A DNA stretch of 9,866 bases, taken from the NCBI GenBank assembly GCA_043777755.1, contig JAYWHK010000150.1, forward strand, positions 1 to 9,866. The letters run 5' to 3'. Source of the stretch: CANHEE01 sp043777755 (GTDB taxonomy: Bacteria > Bacteroidota > Bacteroidia > Chitinophagales > Saprospiraceae). Positions 1 through 6,966 of this stretch are shown here, piece after piece; position 1 is the stretch's first letter, and every line of letters begins with the position of its first letter. The translations under genes and the position numbers were made by a program. Below the pieces are notes generated by a model. It worked only from the letters and a program-made list of their open reading frames with translations, did no database searches and had not been told where the DNA came from.

Positions 1-19
1 TGTCGTTGAGAAAAAAGTT

Positions 20-58
20 ATAAATAACTGACTGTAAGGAAGTTATTTATGATTTTTT
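20..58 (+). terminator. Intrinsic terminator of a gene left of the window
   Basis: A perfect 10-bp stem (20-29 with 41-50) encloses an 11-nt loop and is followed by a run of six T at 53-58. The A-run at 11-16 can pair with that T-run, so the element may also work on the minus strand. No coding region precedes it in the window, so the gene it serves must lie to the left. The stem is AT-rich with few G/C pairs, which lowers the confidence. Confidence 0.55.
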
Positions 59-170
59 GAGCAATCGACTGAAAAAAATAATACTAATTAATTTAGCCCC
101 AATACTTACAGTATAATAAGTTGTACAGTAAACATGACAAAAAGAATTGAAATTTTCTTCCAAAATAATT

Positions 171-297
171 AAAAATTTTTTGTCACATTTTTAATTATTA
201 CGATTGTGTATTTGTAGGGAAAATTAAATATAAAATAAAATAATATTTTTTAAAAATTTCTGTCACGTTTTTTATTTTATTGATTATGTGATTATAA
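171..297. repeat. Imperfect direct repeat, two units about 80 bp apart
   Basis: Two units start with AAAAATTT followed by TGTCAC at 181 and at 261. Each then has a T-rich stretch, GATT, and a TGTG or ATGTG block. About 26 of 36 bases match from TGTCAC onward without gaps. Much of this agreement is A/T and could be composition bias, but the shared TGTCAC, GATT and TG blocks at matching spacing are more than simple runs. The units could be binding sites of a regulator, or relics of a duplication. Confidence 0.35.
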
Positions 298-423
298 ACA
301 ATTAACAAACAGTATTTTACAAATAAAATAAATTATCTTATTTAAAAATTACAATAATATCAAAGTCTTGTACTTTGTGTTGTTACTATTTTATTGTTTT
401 GTTTATATATGTCACAAAATTGA

Positions 424-443
424 AAAAAATAAATTTATTTTTT
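424..443. repeat. 20-bp perfect A/T palindrome
   Basis: The bases form a perfect palindrome centred on AAATTT, with outer A and T runs. A very similar element (two 9-bp arms around one base) lies at 5124-5142, upstream of the subtilase gene. They could be a shared cis-element or curved A-tract DNA. They could also simply reflect low complexity. Confidence 0.3.
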
Positions 444-445
444 AT

Positions 446-491
446 AAAAAAAAGAAATCCGTTCGCACCGACCAAAGTAACAAACGGATTT
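446..491 (-). terminator. Hairpin with U-tract, read best on the minus strand
   Basis: A 9-bp stem (455-463 with 483-491; arm AAATCCGTT) encloses a 19-nt loop. Read on the minus strand, the hairpin is followed by C and then eight T (plus-strand A446-A453), the usual form of an intrinsic terminator. On the plus strand the hairpin is followed only by TTTTCTCC-type sequence, which is weaker. No minus-strand coding region ends here, so this would terminate either a small RNA made from the leader region or antisense transcription out of the downstream gene. Confidence 0.4.
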
Positions 492-592
492 TCTCCTTCA
501 AAAAACAACTAAGCTGCCGCAGCAGTTTAGCCTTATTCTTATTCTAAACACAAAGATAGTGCTGCGGGAGCTATTTTGAAAATTTTTTTTAA
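455..592 (+). promoter_or_regulatory. Structured leader upstream of the surface-protein gene
   Basis: Three elements occupy the last 138 bp before the ATG at 593. The first is the 455-491 hairpin. The second is a 9-bp hairpin with a CGCA tetraloop (509-517 with 522-530, one G-U pair). The third is TGCTGCGG at 560-567, which is exactly complementary to CCGCAGCA at 517-524 and would compete with the second hairpin. A run of eight T (583-590) ends two bases before the start codon. Two mutually exclusive foldings next to a U-run suggest attenuation or a riboregulator, but I recognise no known RNA family, and the promoter position is unknown. Confidence 0.35.
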
Positions 593-3500
593 ATGAAAAA
601 GATATTATCATTACTGCCATTGGTCTTTTTTTTCTTTTTGGGTTTTATAAATATGAAAGCTCAAAGTTCAGGAGTAGTTTCATCAAATGGAGCGTCGTTA
701 GAAAAAATTGTAGATCACAGTACAATACCTTCTGGCGTTAATTTTTCCTATACTATTAATTTTTCTATTCCTGCGGGTAGTTTGGATATTAAAATTACTG
801 ACCAATTACCAGCTACATTAGAGCTCGTAGATGTTATTGTTAGTCCAGTTTGTGGAACTCCCGTAGTAAATTATCCTTCGCCTGGAACAATGGGAGCTTT
901 AATACAATATAAATTAGCAAGCGTTCCTAATGCCTGTTCTGGAACGTTTCAAATTGTTGTAAAATTTCCTGCTGGAAAAACCTGCGATAAAACTACAGCA
1001 TTTAATAGTGCATGTATGACAGGAAAAGTCGTAAATGGTCAAGGTTTAAAGATTTGTACAAAGGAGGTTAGTACCGTAGCTACTGCTAATAATCCTTGGA
1101 GTGTAGCCAAAAATCCAGCTCCAGGTTTAGCGTTATCAGGGCAGCAAAATTGCTATCTAACAACTTCGGATACCGTTTCCTATGATATTTGGGTAGCTAA
1201 AAATTACGGAGAAGTCGGTTTATTAAACCTCGTAAACGGTATCGTAACGGATCAGTTACCAGTGGGAGCAACTGTCTTGAGCGCAACTCCAAGTATAGGT
1301 ATAATTGACCCAATTGTAGGTAATCTTATTGTGTGGAGAATTGGGAATTTGTCTTCTACGCAACATTATAATATGGCAACTTTGAGAGTAGTTGTCAAAT
1401 ATGCGCCTTTATCAAATGGGCAAACGATTACTAATACTGCAAATTTGACGGGTGGCTTAGGAAATTCTTGTGAATCGGGAATGAATACAAGTACAAGCAG
1501 CTGCGTCATAAAAGCAGTAGGAAATCCACCGCCACCTTCTGGGTCATTGTATAAATGGGCAGCTTTAGGAGGAAATACAGTTGGTTGCGCAGGTAAATAC
1601 TATCTGCAAGTGTACAATAGCGGTTCTTCTCCAATAGGAGCATTTGGTTTTAGTGACATATTACCATCTGAGGTCACTGCGACAAAAATTAATGTTTATT
1701 CAAATGGCGGCTTGGCAACATTAAGTATCAATGGTGCTACTCCTACTACTCTTTTGACGGGATGGAGTCCACCCTATCCAAGTACTTCAATTAATTCTGT
1801 GAACATTCAGTCTGCTGGATTAGCAAGCACGAAAATGATTTACGTAGAAATTGAGTTCACAATTAATGCAAATGCTTCTTCTTCCTTTTCAAATACTGTA
1901 AACCTTACTGGTACGCCAGTGGGAATCACACCTTCTTCTGCAACTTGGAATATCTATTTACATGAACCAGAACCTAAGGCTTCTACATACAAAATGATAT
2001 GTAACCCCAAGCCAAACACAATATACAAACAAGGCGACATTGTTCGTTATCGGTTAAGGGTTCAGAATATTGGAACAGCTGACATGATAGGTGCTAACGT
2101 TACGGATAATTTGAGTTCTAATTTAGAGTATGTAGGAAACCCTTCTTACTATTCTTCAATGGTTTGGGATCCTGGCTGTGAAGCACCTAATACAGCGACT
2201 TGGTCGCCTGCGCCAATACCTAATCATAATGGGAATGCTCTAAGTTGGAATTTACCAGAGATTAAATCTAATTGCCAAAGTGTAATTTGGCCAAATCCTG
2301 GTTATTATGGCACTTACAATATCCCCTACTATTTTATTGATTTTGATGTCCGAATTAGAAAGACATCTGGTTTAGGTTCTATTATTAACAACTTTGTGGT
2401 GAGTGGCGGGAATTTACCCGTAGCCTCTACATCACCAGACACCTATATTACAGTGGTTGGCACACATGGTTTTACACTTGAAAAACAAGTAAGCACCAAC
2501 GGAGGAGCTACCTACGCAACATCTGGCAATACAATTTCATCTGGCAATGTTAGGTATCGTTTGAAAATGAAAAATACTGGTACTACATCTTTTAGAGATG
2601 CACTAATGATTGATATGTTGCCATTAGACAATAATGGAAGCGATAATTTAATGCTTGATAGGTCAATTGCTAGAGGTAGTGATTTAAGTGTTATCTATAA
2701 TAATTTTTTGGCTTCTACCCCTCATTTACCAACCTCAACGATGTTTAGTGACGGTACAAATTTGTGTCTTCCTGAATTTGGCTACAGCCCGAGTTCATGT
2801 GCAAATGCAATATGGTCAGCAGGAACACCTCCTTCAAATAATGTAAAAATAGATTTTGGACTCAACTATCTGGCAGTAGGAGAGGATTTAGAATATACTT
2901 TTGGTGCAAAACTTAAAGAAGGTAAAATCGGACAAGTAACTTGCAATACATTTTCTGCAAATGCTTCAAAAGTATTAATTATAAATAATGTAAATACAGC
3001 CTTTCCATTAAACGCTGTGGAGTCGGACAAATCTTGTGTTTCAATTCAAGATAATAAATGCGATTGTGAAAAAATACGAGAAGTTTTCTATCAAAACAGT
3101 AAAGACAGTTGCAATTATTATTTTGGTATTCAACATCTTGATTGCATAGTAGGTATAGAATGGTATATTGACGATTCCCTTTATGTTGCTGGAAATGATT
3201 TATTTGAAATCAATCCACAACTTTCAAATGGCGAACATAGTATTTGTTATAAAGTAACTTTATCGAATGAAGAAGTCTGTGAGCATTGTGTGAAAGTAGA
3301 AGTGAATTGCCCTTGTCCAACTTGTGAAGAAATTGCAAGCACTTTTGCTTGGTCTGGTGATGGTTGTAATTATGAGTTTGGTATCAAGCAATTGGACTGT
3401 ATTGTAAGTATAGATTGGTATATTAATGATACACTCTATACAGCAGGTAATGGCTTATTCACGATCAATCCTACACTTTCTAATGGAGGTCATAATGTAT

Positions 3501-4996
3501 ATTATATCGTTACACTTTCTAATGGAGAAAAATGTAAGCATGGTATCAGTGTAAAAGTAGATTGTCCTTGTACTTGCGAAGAAATAAAAAATAATTATTA
3601 TACAGCTCGACCTTCTAAATGTGAATTTGTCTTTGGTATCAAGCCATTGGATTGTATTGAAAATATAGAATGGTTTTTAGATGGCGTACCTGTAGCAATC
3701 ACTGGTACAATGTATGAAATTAACATAGCCATTACACAAGGAAAACATCAAGTATGCTATATTGTAACACTAACAAATGGTGAAAAATGTGAAGTGTGCG
3801 TTAAAGTCTATTCCAATTGTAATCCAAATGAATGTACTTGCAAAGATATAGAAGACAGCTTTTATCAAAAAAATGATGGCTGTAACTATATTTTTGGTGT
3901 AAATCCTTTAAAAGATTGCATTGCAAATATAGAATGGTTCATAGACGGTGTACATTATATGGCTGGAGATGGTTTGTTGGAAATTAATCCTGTTCTTTCT
4001 CATGGCACTCATACGGTATGTTATAAAGTAAGTCTTGTAGGCAGTCCATGGGTTATTATCAGTGCGCTACAATGTGAATATTGTATAGATGTAACAGTAG
4101 ATTGTTGTACTTGCGAAGATATTGAACGTAGTTTTTATCAATCAAACAGCGGTTGTGATTATACTTTTGGTTTCAAATGTATGGAAAGATGTATTGAAGG
4201 AGTAAAATGGTACATCACTGACGAAAATGGTAATCAAAATACAACGATTAACAGTGGATTAAATCCAAATGAAATTAATGTAACCCTTGCTAATGGTTGG
4301 AATATTATTACTTATGTTGTGTATCTCACAAATGGTGAAAAATGTAAGTTTGAACTGAAAGTATATGCAGATTGTTGTAAATATCCTCGTGCTGATGAAA
4401 CAGGACACTTAGAAAGCTGTATAGACCAAAACGAAGGTATTGTTATTTTGAGTAGTCCTTATTATATCACTTGGGCAAGTGGCACAGGAAATATAGTTGT
4501 TGATAATTCAACGAATGGCGTAACTCCAAGTATAACAGTAATCACGAACTTAAATCCTGGAACTTATGCTTATTGGATAAGTTATGACCCTTACTCAAAA
4601 GGCTGCTATTACGAAATAACAATCGCAGAAGATTCTTGTTGTGGTCGAATAATTAACAATGACTTGAAAGTTCAAAAGAATACGCCAAAAAATATTGCTA
4701 AACCTAAAACAGGTGCTGACAATAAAATTTTGGAAGTGGAAGAAAATCGCAACTTACAAGCAATTCCGAATCCTGCGAATGAAGCGGTTTTATTAAAATA
4801 TTCAACTTCAAAAGTAGCCGATAGAACGATTGCGATTTATACAAGCGAAGGAAAATTAGTAGCACAAAAATCAGTTGGCGCATCAGATACCTCTTCGGAG
4901 TTTGATGCTCATAGTTTTCCAAGTGGTATTTACATTGCTCAATTATTGGAACAAGGTCGAGTCGTTAATTCTGCAAAAGTCGTAATTCAACATTAG
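593..4996 (+). CDS. Large secreted surface protein: DUF11-like domains, cysteine-rich repeats, T9SS sorting domain
   Basis: This 1467-residue protein is predicted to be exported and fixed at or released from the cell surface. Residues 1-23 form a signal peptide (MKK, a phenylalanine-rich core, cleavage likely after MKA). Residues about 33-815 hold about five DUF11-like beta-sandwich units, marked by ITDQLP (68-73), VTDQLP (218-223), a related SDILP (354-358), the YRLRVQNIGTAD pattern near 486, and YRLKMKNTGTT in the fifth unit, which begins near 627. Residues 825-1261 are five tandem cysteine-rich repeats. Residues 1388-1467 are a type A T9SS sorting domain (IPNPANE, IYTSEGKLV, FPSGIYIAQL, VVIQH). 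DUF11 proteins are usually adhesive or structural surface proteins; no catalytic motif is visible. The first ATG of the frame directly precedes the signal peptide, so the start is secure. A strong terminator follows, so the gene is probably transcribed alone. Confidence 0.9.
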   Translation: MKKILSLLPLVFFFFLGFINMKAQSSGVVSSNGASLEKIVDHSTIPSGVNFSYTINFSIPAGSLDIKITDQLPATLELVDVIVSPVCGTPVVNYPSPGTMGALIQYKLASVPNACSGTFQIVVKFPAGKTCDKTTAFNSACMTGKVVNGQGLKICTKEVSTVATANNPWSVAKNPAPGLALSGQQNCYLTTSDTVSYDIWVAKNYGEVGLLNLVNGIVTDQLPVGATVLSATPSIGIIDPIVGNLIVWRIGNLSSTQHYNMATLRVVVKYAPLSNGQTITNTANLTGGLGNSCESGMNTSTSSCVIKAVGNPPPPSGSLYKWAALGGNTVGCAGKYYLQVYNSGSSPIGAFGFSDILPSEVTATKINVYSNGGLATLSINGATPTTLLTGWSPPYPSTSINSVNIQSAGLASTKMIYVEIEFTINANASSSFSNTVNLTGTPVGITPSSATWNIYLHEPEPKASTYKMICNPKPNTIYKQGDIVRYRLRVQNIGTADMIGANVTDNLSSNLEYVGNPSYYSSMVWDPGCEAPNTATWSPAPIPNHNGNALSWNLPEIKSNCQSVIWPNPGYYGTYNIPYYFIDFDVRIRKTSGLGSIINNFVVSGGNLPVASTSPDTYITVVGTHGFTLEKQVSTNGGATYATSGNTISSGNVRYRLKMKNTGTTSFRDALMIDMLPLDNNGSDNLMLDRSIARGSDLSVIYNNFLASTPHLPTSTMFSDGTNLCLPEFGYSPSSCANAIWSAGTPPSNNVKIDFGLNYLAVGEDLEYTFGAKLKEGKIGQVTCNTFSANASKVLIINNVNTAFPLNAVESDKSCVSIQDNKCDCEKIREVFYQNSKDSCNYYFGIQHLDCIVGIEWYIDDSLYVAGNDLFEINPQLSNGEHSICYKVTLSNEEVCEHCVKVEVNCPCPTCEEIASTFAWSGDGCNYEFGIKQLDCIVSIDWYINDTLYTAGNGLFTINPTLSNGGHNVYYIVTLSNGEKCKHGISVKVDCPCTCEEIKNNYYTARPSKCEFVFGIKPLDCIENIEWFLDGVPVAITGTMYEINIAITQGKHQVCYIVTLTNGEKCEVCVKVYSNCNPNECTCKDIEDSFYQKNDGCNYIFGVNPLKDCIANIEWFIDGVHYMAGDGLLEINPVLSHGTHTVCYKVSLVGSPWVIISALQCEYCIDVTVDCCTCEDIERSFYQSNSGCDYTFGFKCMERCIEGVKWYITDENGNQNTTINSGLNPNEINVTLANGWNIITYVVYLTNGEKCKFELKVYADCCKYPRADETGHLESCIDQNEGIVILSSPYYITWASGTGNIVVDNSTNGVTPSITVITNLNPGTYAYWISYDPYSKGCYYEITIAEDSCCGRIINNDLKVQKNTPKNIAKPKTGADNKILEVEENRNLQAIPNPANEAVLLKYSTSKVADRTIAIYTSEGKLVAQKSVGASDTSSEFDAHSFPSGIYIAQLLEQGRVVNSAKVVIQH
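3065..4375 (+). repeat. Five tandem cysteine-rich protein repeats (84-91 residues each)
   Basis: Repeat units start at residues C825, C911, C995, C1083 and C1174, and the last ends at C1261. The shared pattern is CE-x-I, an aromatic patch, GCxYxFG, LDCI, an IEWyIDg strand, EINPxLSNGxH, vCYxVtLsNGEKCexC and a closing VxVxxC. All cysteines would be in the oxidising exterior, so disulfides are expected. Repeats 2 and 5 lack the same two cysteines (Y970/G984 and T1240/E1254). Repeat 4 has a longer, hydrophobic loop (about 1149-1160) in place of SNGEK. Repeat 5 has an extra cysteine at 1196. I do not recognise this as a named domain; an Ig- or PKD-like beta-sandwich is a guess from the strand pattern. 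Confidence 0.85.
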
Positions 4997-5010
4997 AAAT
5001 GTAAAAGTAT

Positions 5011-5060
5011 AAAGCCCTATTTCTCCTCCTTTATTTATAGGGAAGATTAAGATAGGCTTT
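5011..5060 (+). terminator. First hairpin after the surface-protein gene, with alternative pairing
   Basis: AAAGCC(C)TAT at 5011-5020 can pair with ATAGGCTTT at 5052-5060, leaving one bulged C. The same left arm can instead pair CCCTAT (5015-5020) with ATAGGG (5037-5042). The two foldings exclude each other. There is no long T-run directly behind, so this is probably an mRNA 3'-end stabiliser or an accessory to the next hairpin rather than the main terminator. Confidence 0.35.
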
Positions 5061-5064
5061 CCTC

Positions 5065-5105
5065 AAAAGCAGCAGTACAAACCACCCGTTTGTGCTGTTG
5101 CTTTT
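5065..5105 (+). terminator. Strong intrinsic terminator between surface-protein and subtilase genes
   Basis: An 18-bp stem (5065-5082 with 5088-5105) with two G-U pairs and a 5-nt loop starts with AAAA and ends with TTTT, followed by GTATTTAT. The A-run before and T-run after make it look functional in both directions. It lies 68 bp after the stop codon of the surface-protein gene and about 140 bp before the subtilase start, so these two genes are likely separate transcription units. Confidence 0.75.
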
Positions 5106-5243
5106 GTATTTATACCCCTTTGCAAAAATAAATTTTATTTTTTTGAAAATAATCGAAAAAAAACTGTCATAAAATAATAAATATCAGTTTAACTAATATA
5201 TTAAAAATTAATTCATTTAAAATATTAAAATTATACCATTTTT

Positions 5244-6872
5244 ATGACAACAATTCGTCTATTTATTTTATCCCTATTCTGCTGCTCCGTTTTGAGTACG
5301 CTAACAGCGCAAGGAGAAATGGAATTTATTTTACCATATCCAGTTGGTACAACCGAATCTGAGGTGGTTGCTAATATAACTGAAGCTGGCGGTACAGGTA
5401 CATTAAAAGATTCAGCACCAATGTTTGGGCTTTTTTTAGTTACTTTCCGTGGAATTTATACTGATATTCCTTGTGAAAAATTGCCAGAGGCATTACAATC
5501 AGCTTGTCCAAAATGCCCTCCTCCCAAAGGTTCTTCTTCCACAGGAATACAGGGAGGGCCTAATTATAGAACGTATCAGCCTTTTATAAAAGACACAAGT
5601 GGTGTTATGCCAGGCGTAATAAAACCATATCAAATTGACCCAAATACTACCAAACAAGGATCTATGAGTTGTTGCCAAGTTACAACAGCATTTTTGGATA
5701 GTGGAATGGATAAAACACATATTGAACAGTTTAATCCTGATTCTTGGTTTTCAAATACAACAGCCACCACATTACAAAATTTTTCCACTCCTTACGATGA
5801 AAACGGACATGGAACTCATGTAATAGGTATAACAGCCAATATTATTCAAAATTATCAAAACATACGCTTATTGTCTATCAAAACTCAAGACAAAGAAGGC
5901 AATGGTACTGTTTGGAGAGCGATTAAAGGTATTGAACTTGCTATTTTCAAAAGAGCTAAAATTATCAATATGTCCTTAGCATATACACCTAACGAATGTA
6001 CAAAAGTAAGGAAGGAGAAAGATATTCGCTTTAATGCAATGCCTATTTCAAAATATCAAGAAAGTGAACAATATTCTCCTCTTGAAGGTTTAATGCAAAG
6101 TGAACCTTTGTTTACAGCTATGAGTATTGCTGGAAAAGATTACGGCGTTGGTTTTATAACTGCGGCAGGAAATGATAGAGAGAATTTAGACAACGAAAAT
6201 CTTCTCGTTTTTCCTTCTATGTTTAACCTTCCAAATCAAATTAATGTTGCTGCATTAGATTCTTATAATAATTTAGTAGATAATGGCACTTGGGGTTCTA
6301 ATCATGGTTATAATTACGTCAATATTGGAGCATTGGGCGATGGTGTAAGTAGCTCGGCACTGAATGGTGACATCGGATTTGCATCTGGAACAAGTAGTGC
6401 CGCTCCATTTGTTACAGCAGTGGCAAGTGTTATTTTAGCAAATAGCTGTGGAACATCTTTTGATTACATCAAAAAATGTATTTTAGAAACTGCTACTCCG
6501 CGAGATTTATCTCTTTCTACCTATGGTTTTTTAAACTCGGAGGAAGCAATTAGATGCAGATATGAAGTAAGAGATGATTATGCACAAGAGGCGGAACTAT
6601 TTAAAAAGTCAAAAATAGAAACATCAACCAATACTTTTAAGACTAACCCAAATCCATTTGACGAGGCTTTTAACCTAAAATTCAGTACAAAAAACGACAA
6701 TGAAACAACAAAATGCACACTCTATAATTTTTCAGGTCAAATCATAAAAGAAATTGATTATCAAGGAAGTATAGATGCTGTTTGGAATGTCAAAGATTTA
6801 CCAACAGGTGCATATTTGCTAAAAGTTCAACAAGGAGCTACTCAAGAAATCAGAAAATTAATCAAGCAATAA
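5244..6872 (+). CDS. Secreted subtilisin-like serine protease (S8 family) with T9SS sorting domain
   Basis: This 542-residue extracellular endopeptidase precursor has the full subtilase catalytic set: D152 in FLDSG, H189 in GHGTH, the oxyanion-hole N310 in AAGND and nucleophile S384 in SGTSSAAP. Residues 1-23 are a signal peptide (cleavage likely after LTA). Residues 24 to about 90 look like an inhibitor-type propeptide (VGTTESEVVANITEAGG and a hydrophobic strand near its end), so self-activation by propeptide removal is expected. Residues 465-542 are a type A T9SS sorting domain (NPNPFDEAF, LYNFSGQIIKEI, LPTGAYLLKV). The segment between NMSLA and AAGND is long and charged, probably a surface insertion. 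The CHAT gene follows after 94 bp on the same strand. The substrate is unknown; the neighbouring surface protein or the CHAT protein are only candidates. Confidence 0.93.
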   Translation: MTTIRLFILSLFCCSVLSTLTAQGEMEFILPYPVGTTESEVVANITEAGGTGTLKDSAPMFGLFLVTFRGIYTDIPCEKLPEALQSACPKCPPPKGSSSTGIQGGPNYRTYQPFIKDTSGVMPGVIKPYQIDPNTTKQGSMSCCQVTTAFLDSGMDKTHIEQFNPDSWFSNTTATTLQNFSTPYDENGHGTHVIGITANIIQNYQNIRLLSIKTQDKEGNGTVWRAIKGIELAIFKRAKIINMSLAYTPNECTKVRKEKDIRFNAMPISKYQESEQYSPLEGLMQSEPLFTAMSIAGKDYGVGFITAAGNDRENLDNENLLVFPSMFNLPNQINVAALDSYNNLVDNGTWGSNHGYNYVNIGALGDGVSSSALNGDIGFASGTSSAAPFVTAVASVILANSCGTSFDYIKKCILETATPRDLSLSTYGFLNSEEAIRCRYEVRDDYAQEAELFKKSKIETSTNTFKTNPNPFDEAFNLKFSTKNDNETTKCTLYNFSGQIIKEIDYQGSIDAVWNVKDLPTGAYLLKVQQGATQEIRKLIKQ

Positions 6873-6883
6873 AATTAACACCA

Positions 6884-6947
6884 TGTATCGCATTGTACTC
6901 CGTAGCGTTGGCGTTAACGCCAACGCTACGGAATACAATGCGATACA
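6884..6947. repeat. 64-bp near-perfect palindrome between subtilase and CHAT genes
   Basis: Two 32-bp arms (6884-6915 and 6916-6947) meet at GTTAAC with no spacer. They are exact reverse complements except for one C-A mismatch. The middle (CGTAGCGTTGGCG and its mate) is far richer in G/C than the surroundings. It starts 11 bp after the subtilase stop codon and ends 19 bp before the CHAT start. There is no T-run, so it is not a standard terminator. It resembles REP-type palindromes or small non-autonomous mobile repeats. In a shared transcript it would protect the upstream mRNA end or reduce translation of the CHAT gene. Confidence 0.8.
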
Positions 6948-6966
6948 AATACAAAACAACGCTTTT

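Larger units (their letters stand above)
59..454. other. AT-rich intergenic region without a gene
   Basis: I see no plausible reading frame, tRNA or rRNA here on either strand. The stretch is made largely of A/T runs. It holds an imperfect direct repeat starting with TGTCAC (at 181 and 261), a third TGTCAC at 410, and a 20-bp A/T palindrome at 424-443. The promoter of the large surface-protein gene probably lies here or in the following leader. I could not find a convincing pair of Bacteroidota promoter boxes (TTG near -33 with TAnnTTTG near -7). Confidence 0.6.

Noticed and set aside
369..378. TACTTTG as a Bacteroidota -7 promoter box
   Set aside because: It is one base short of the TAnnTTTG consensus and has no TTG box at a suitable distance upstream.
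500..560. tmRNA-like tag on the minus strand (GCT GCG GCA GCT TAG reads as four alanines and stop)
   Set aside because: A TAA stop lies in the same frame two codons before the alanine run, and there is no tRNA-like end nearby, so it cannot encode a tmRNA tag.
3065..4375. Repeated region considered as a CRISPR or DNA-level repeat array
   Set aside because: The repeats are about 260 bp long, stay in frame and are conserved at protein level with DNA divergence, so they are duplicated protein domains.
4704..4922. Minus-strand frame opposite the T9SS sorting domain of the surface protein
   Set aside because: It lies fully inside a well-supported gene, has low-complexity composition and no recognisable domain.
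6884..6947. Palindrome as an intrinsic terminator of the subtilase gene
   Set aside because: There is no T-run after either arm, and the stem is much longer than usual for a terminator.
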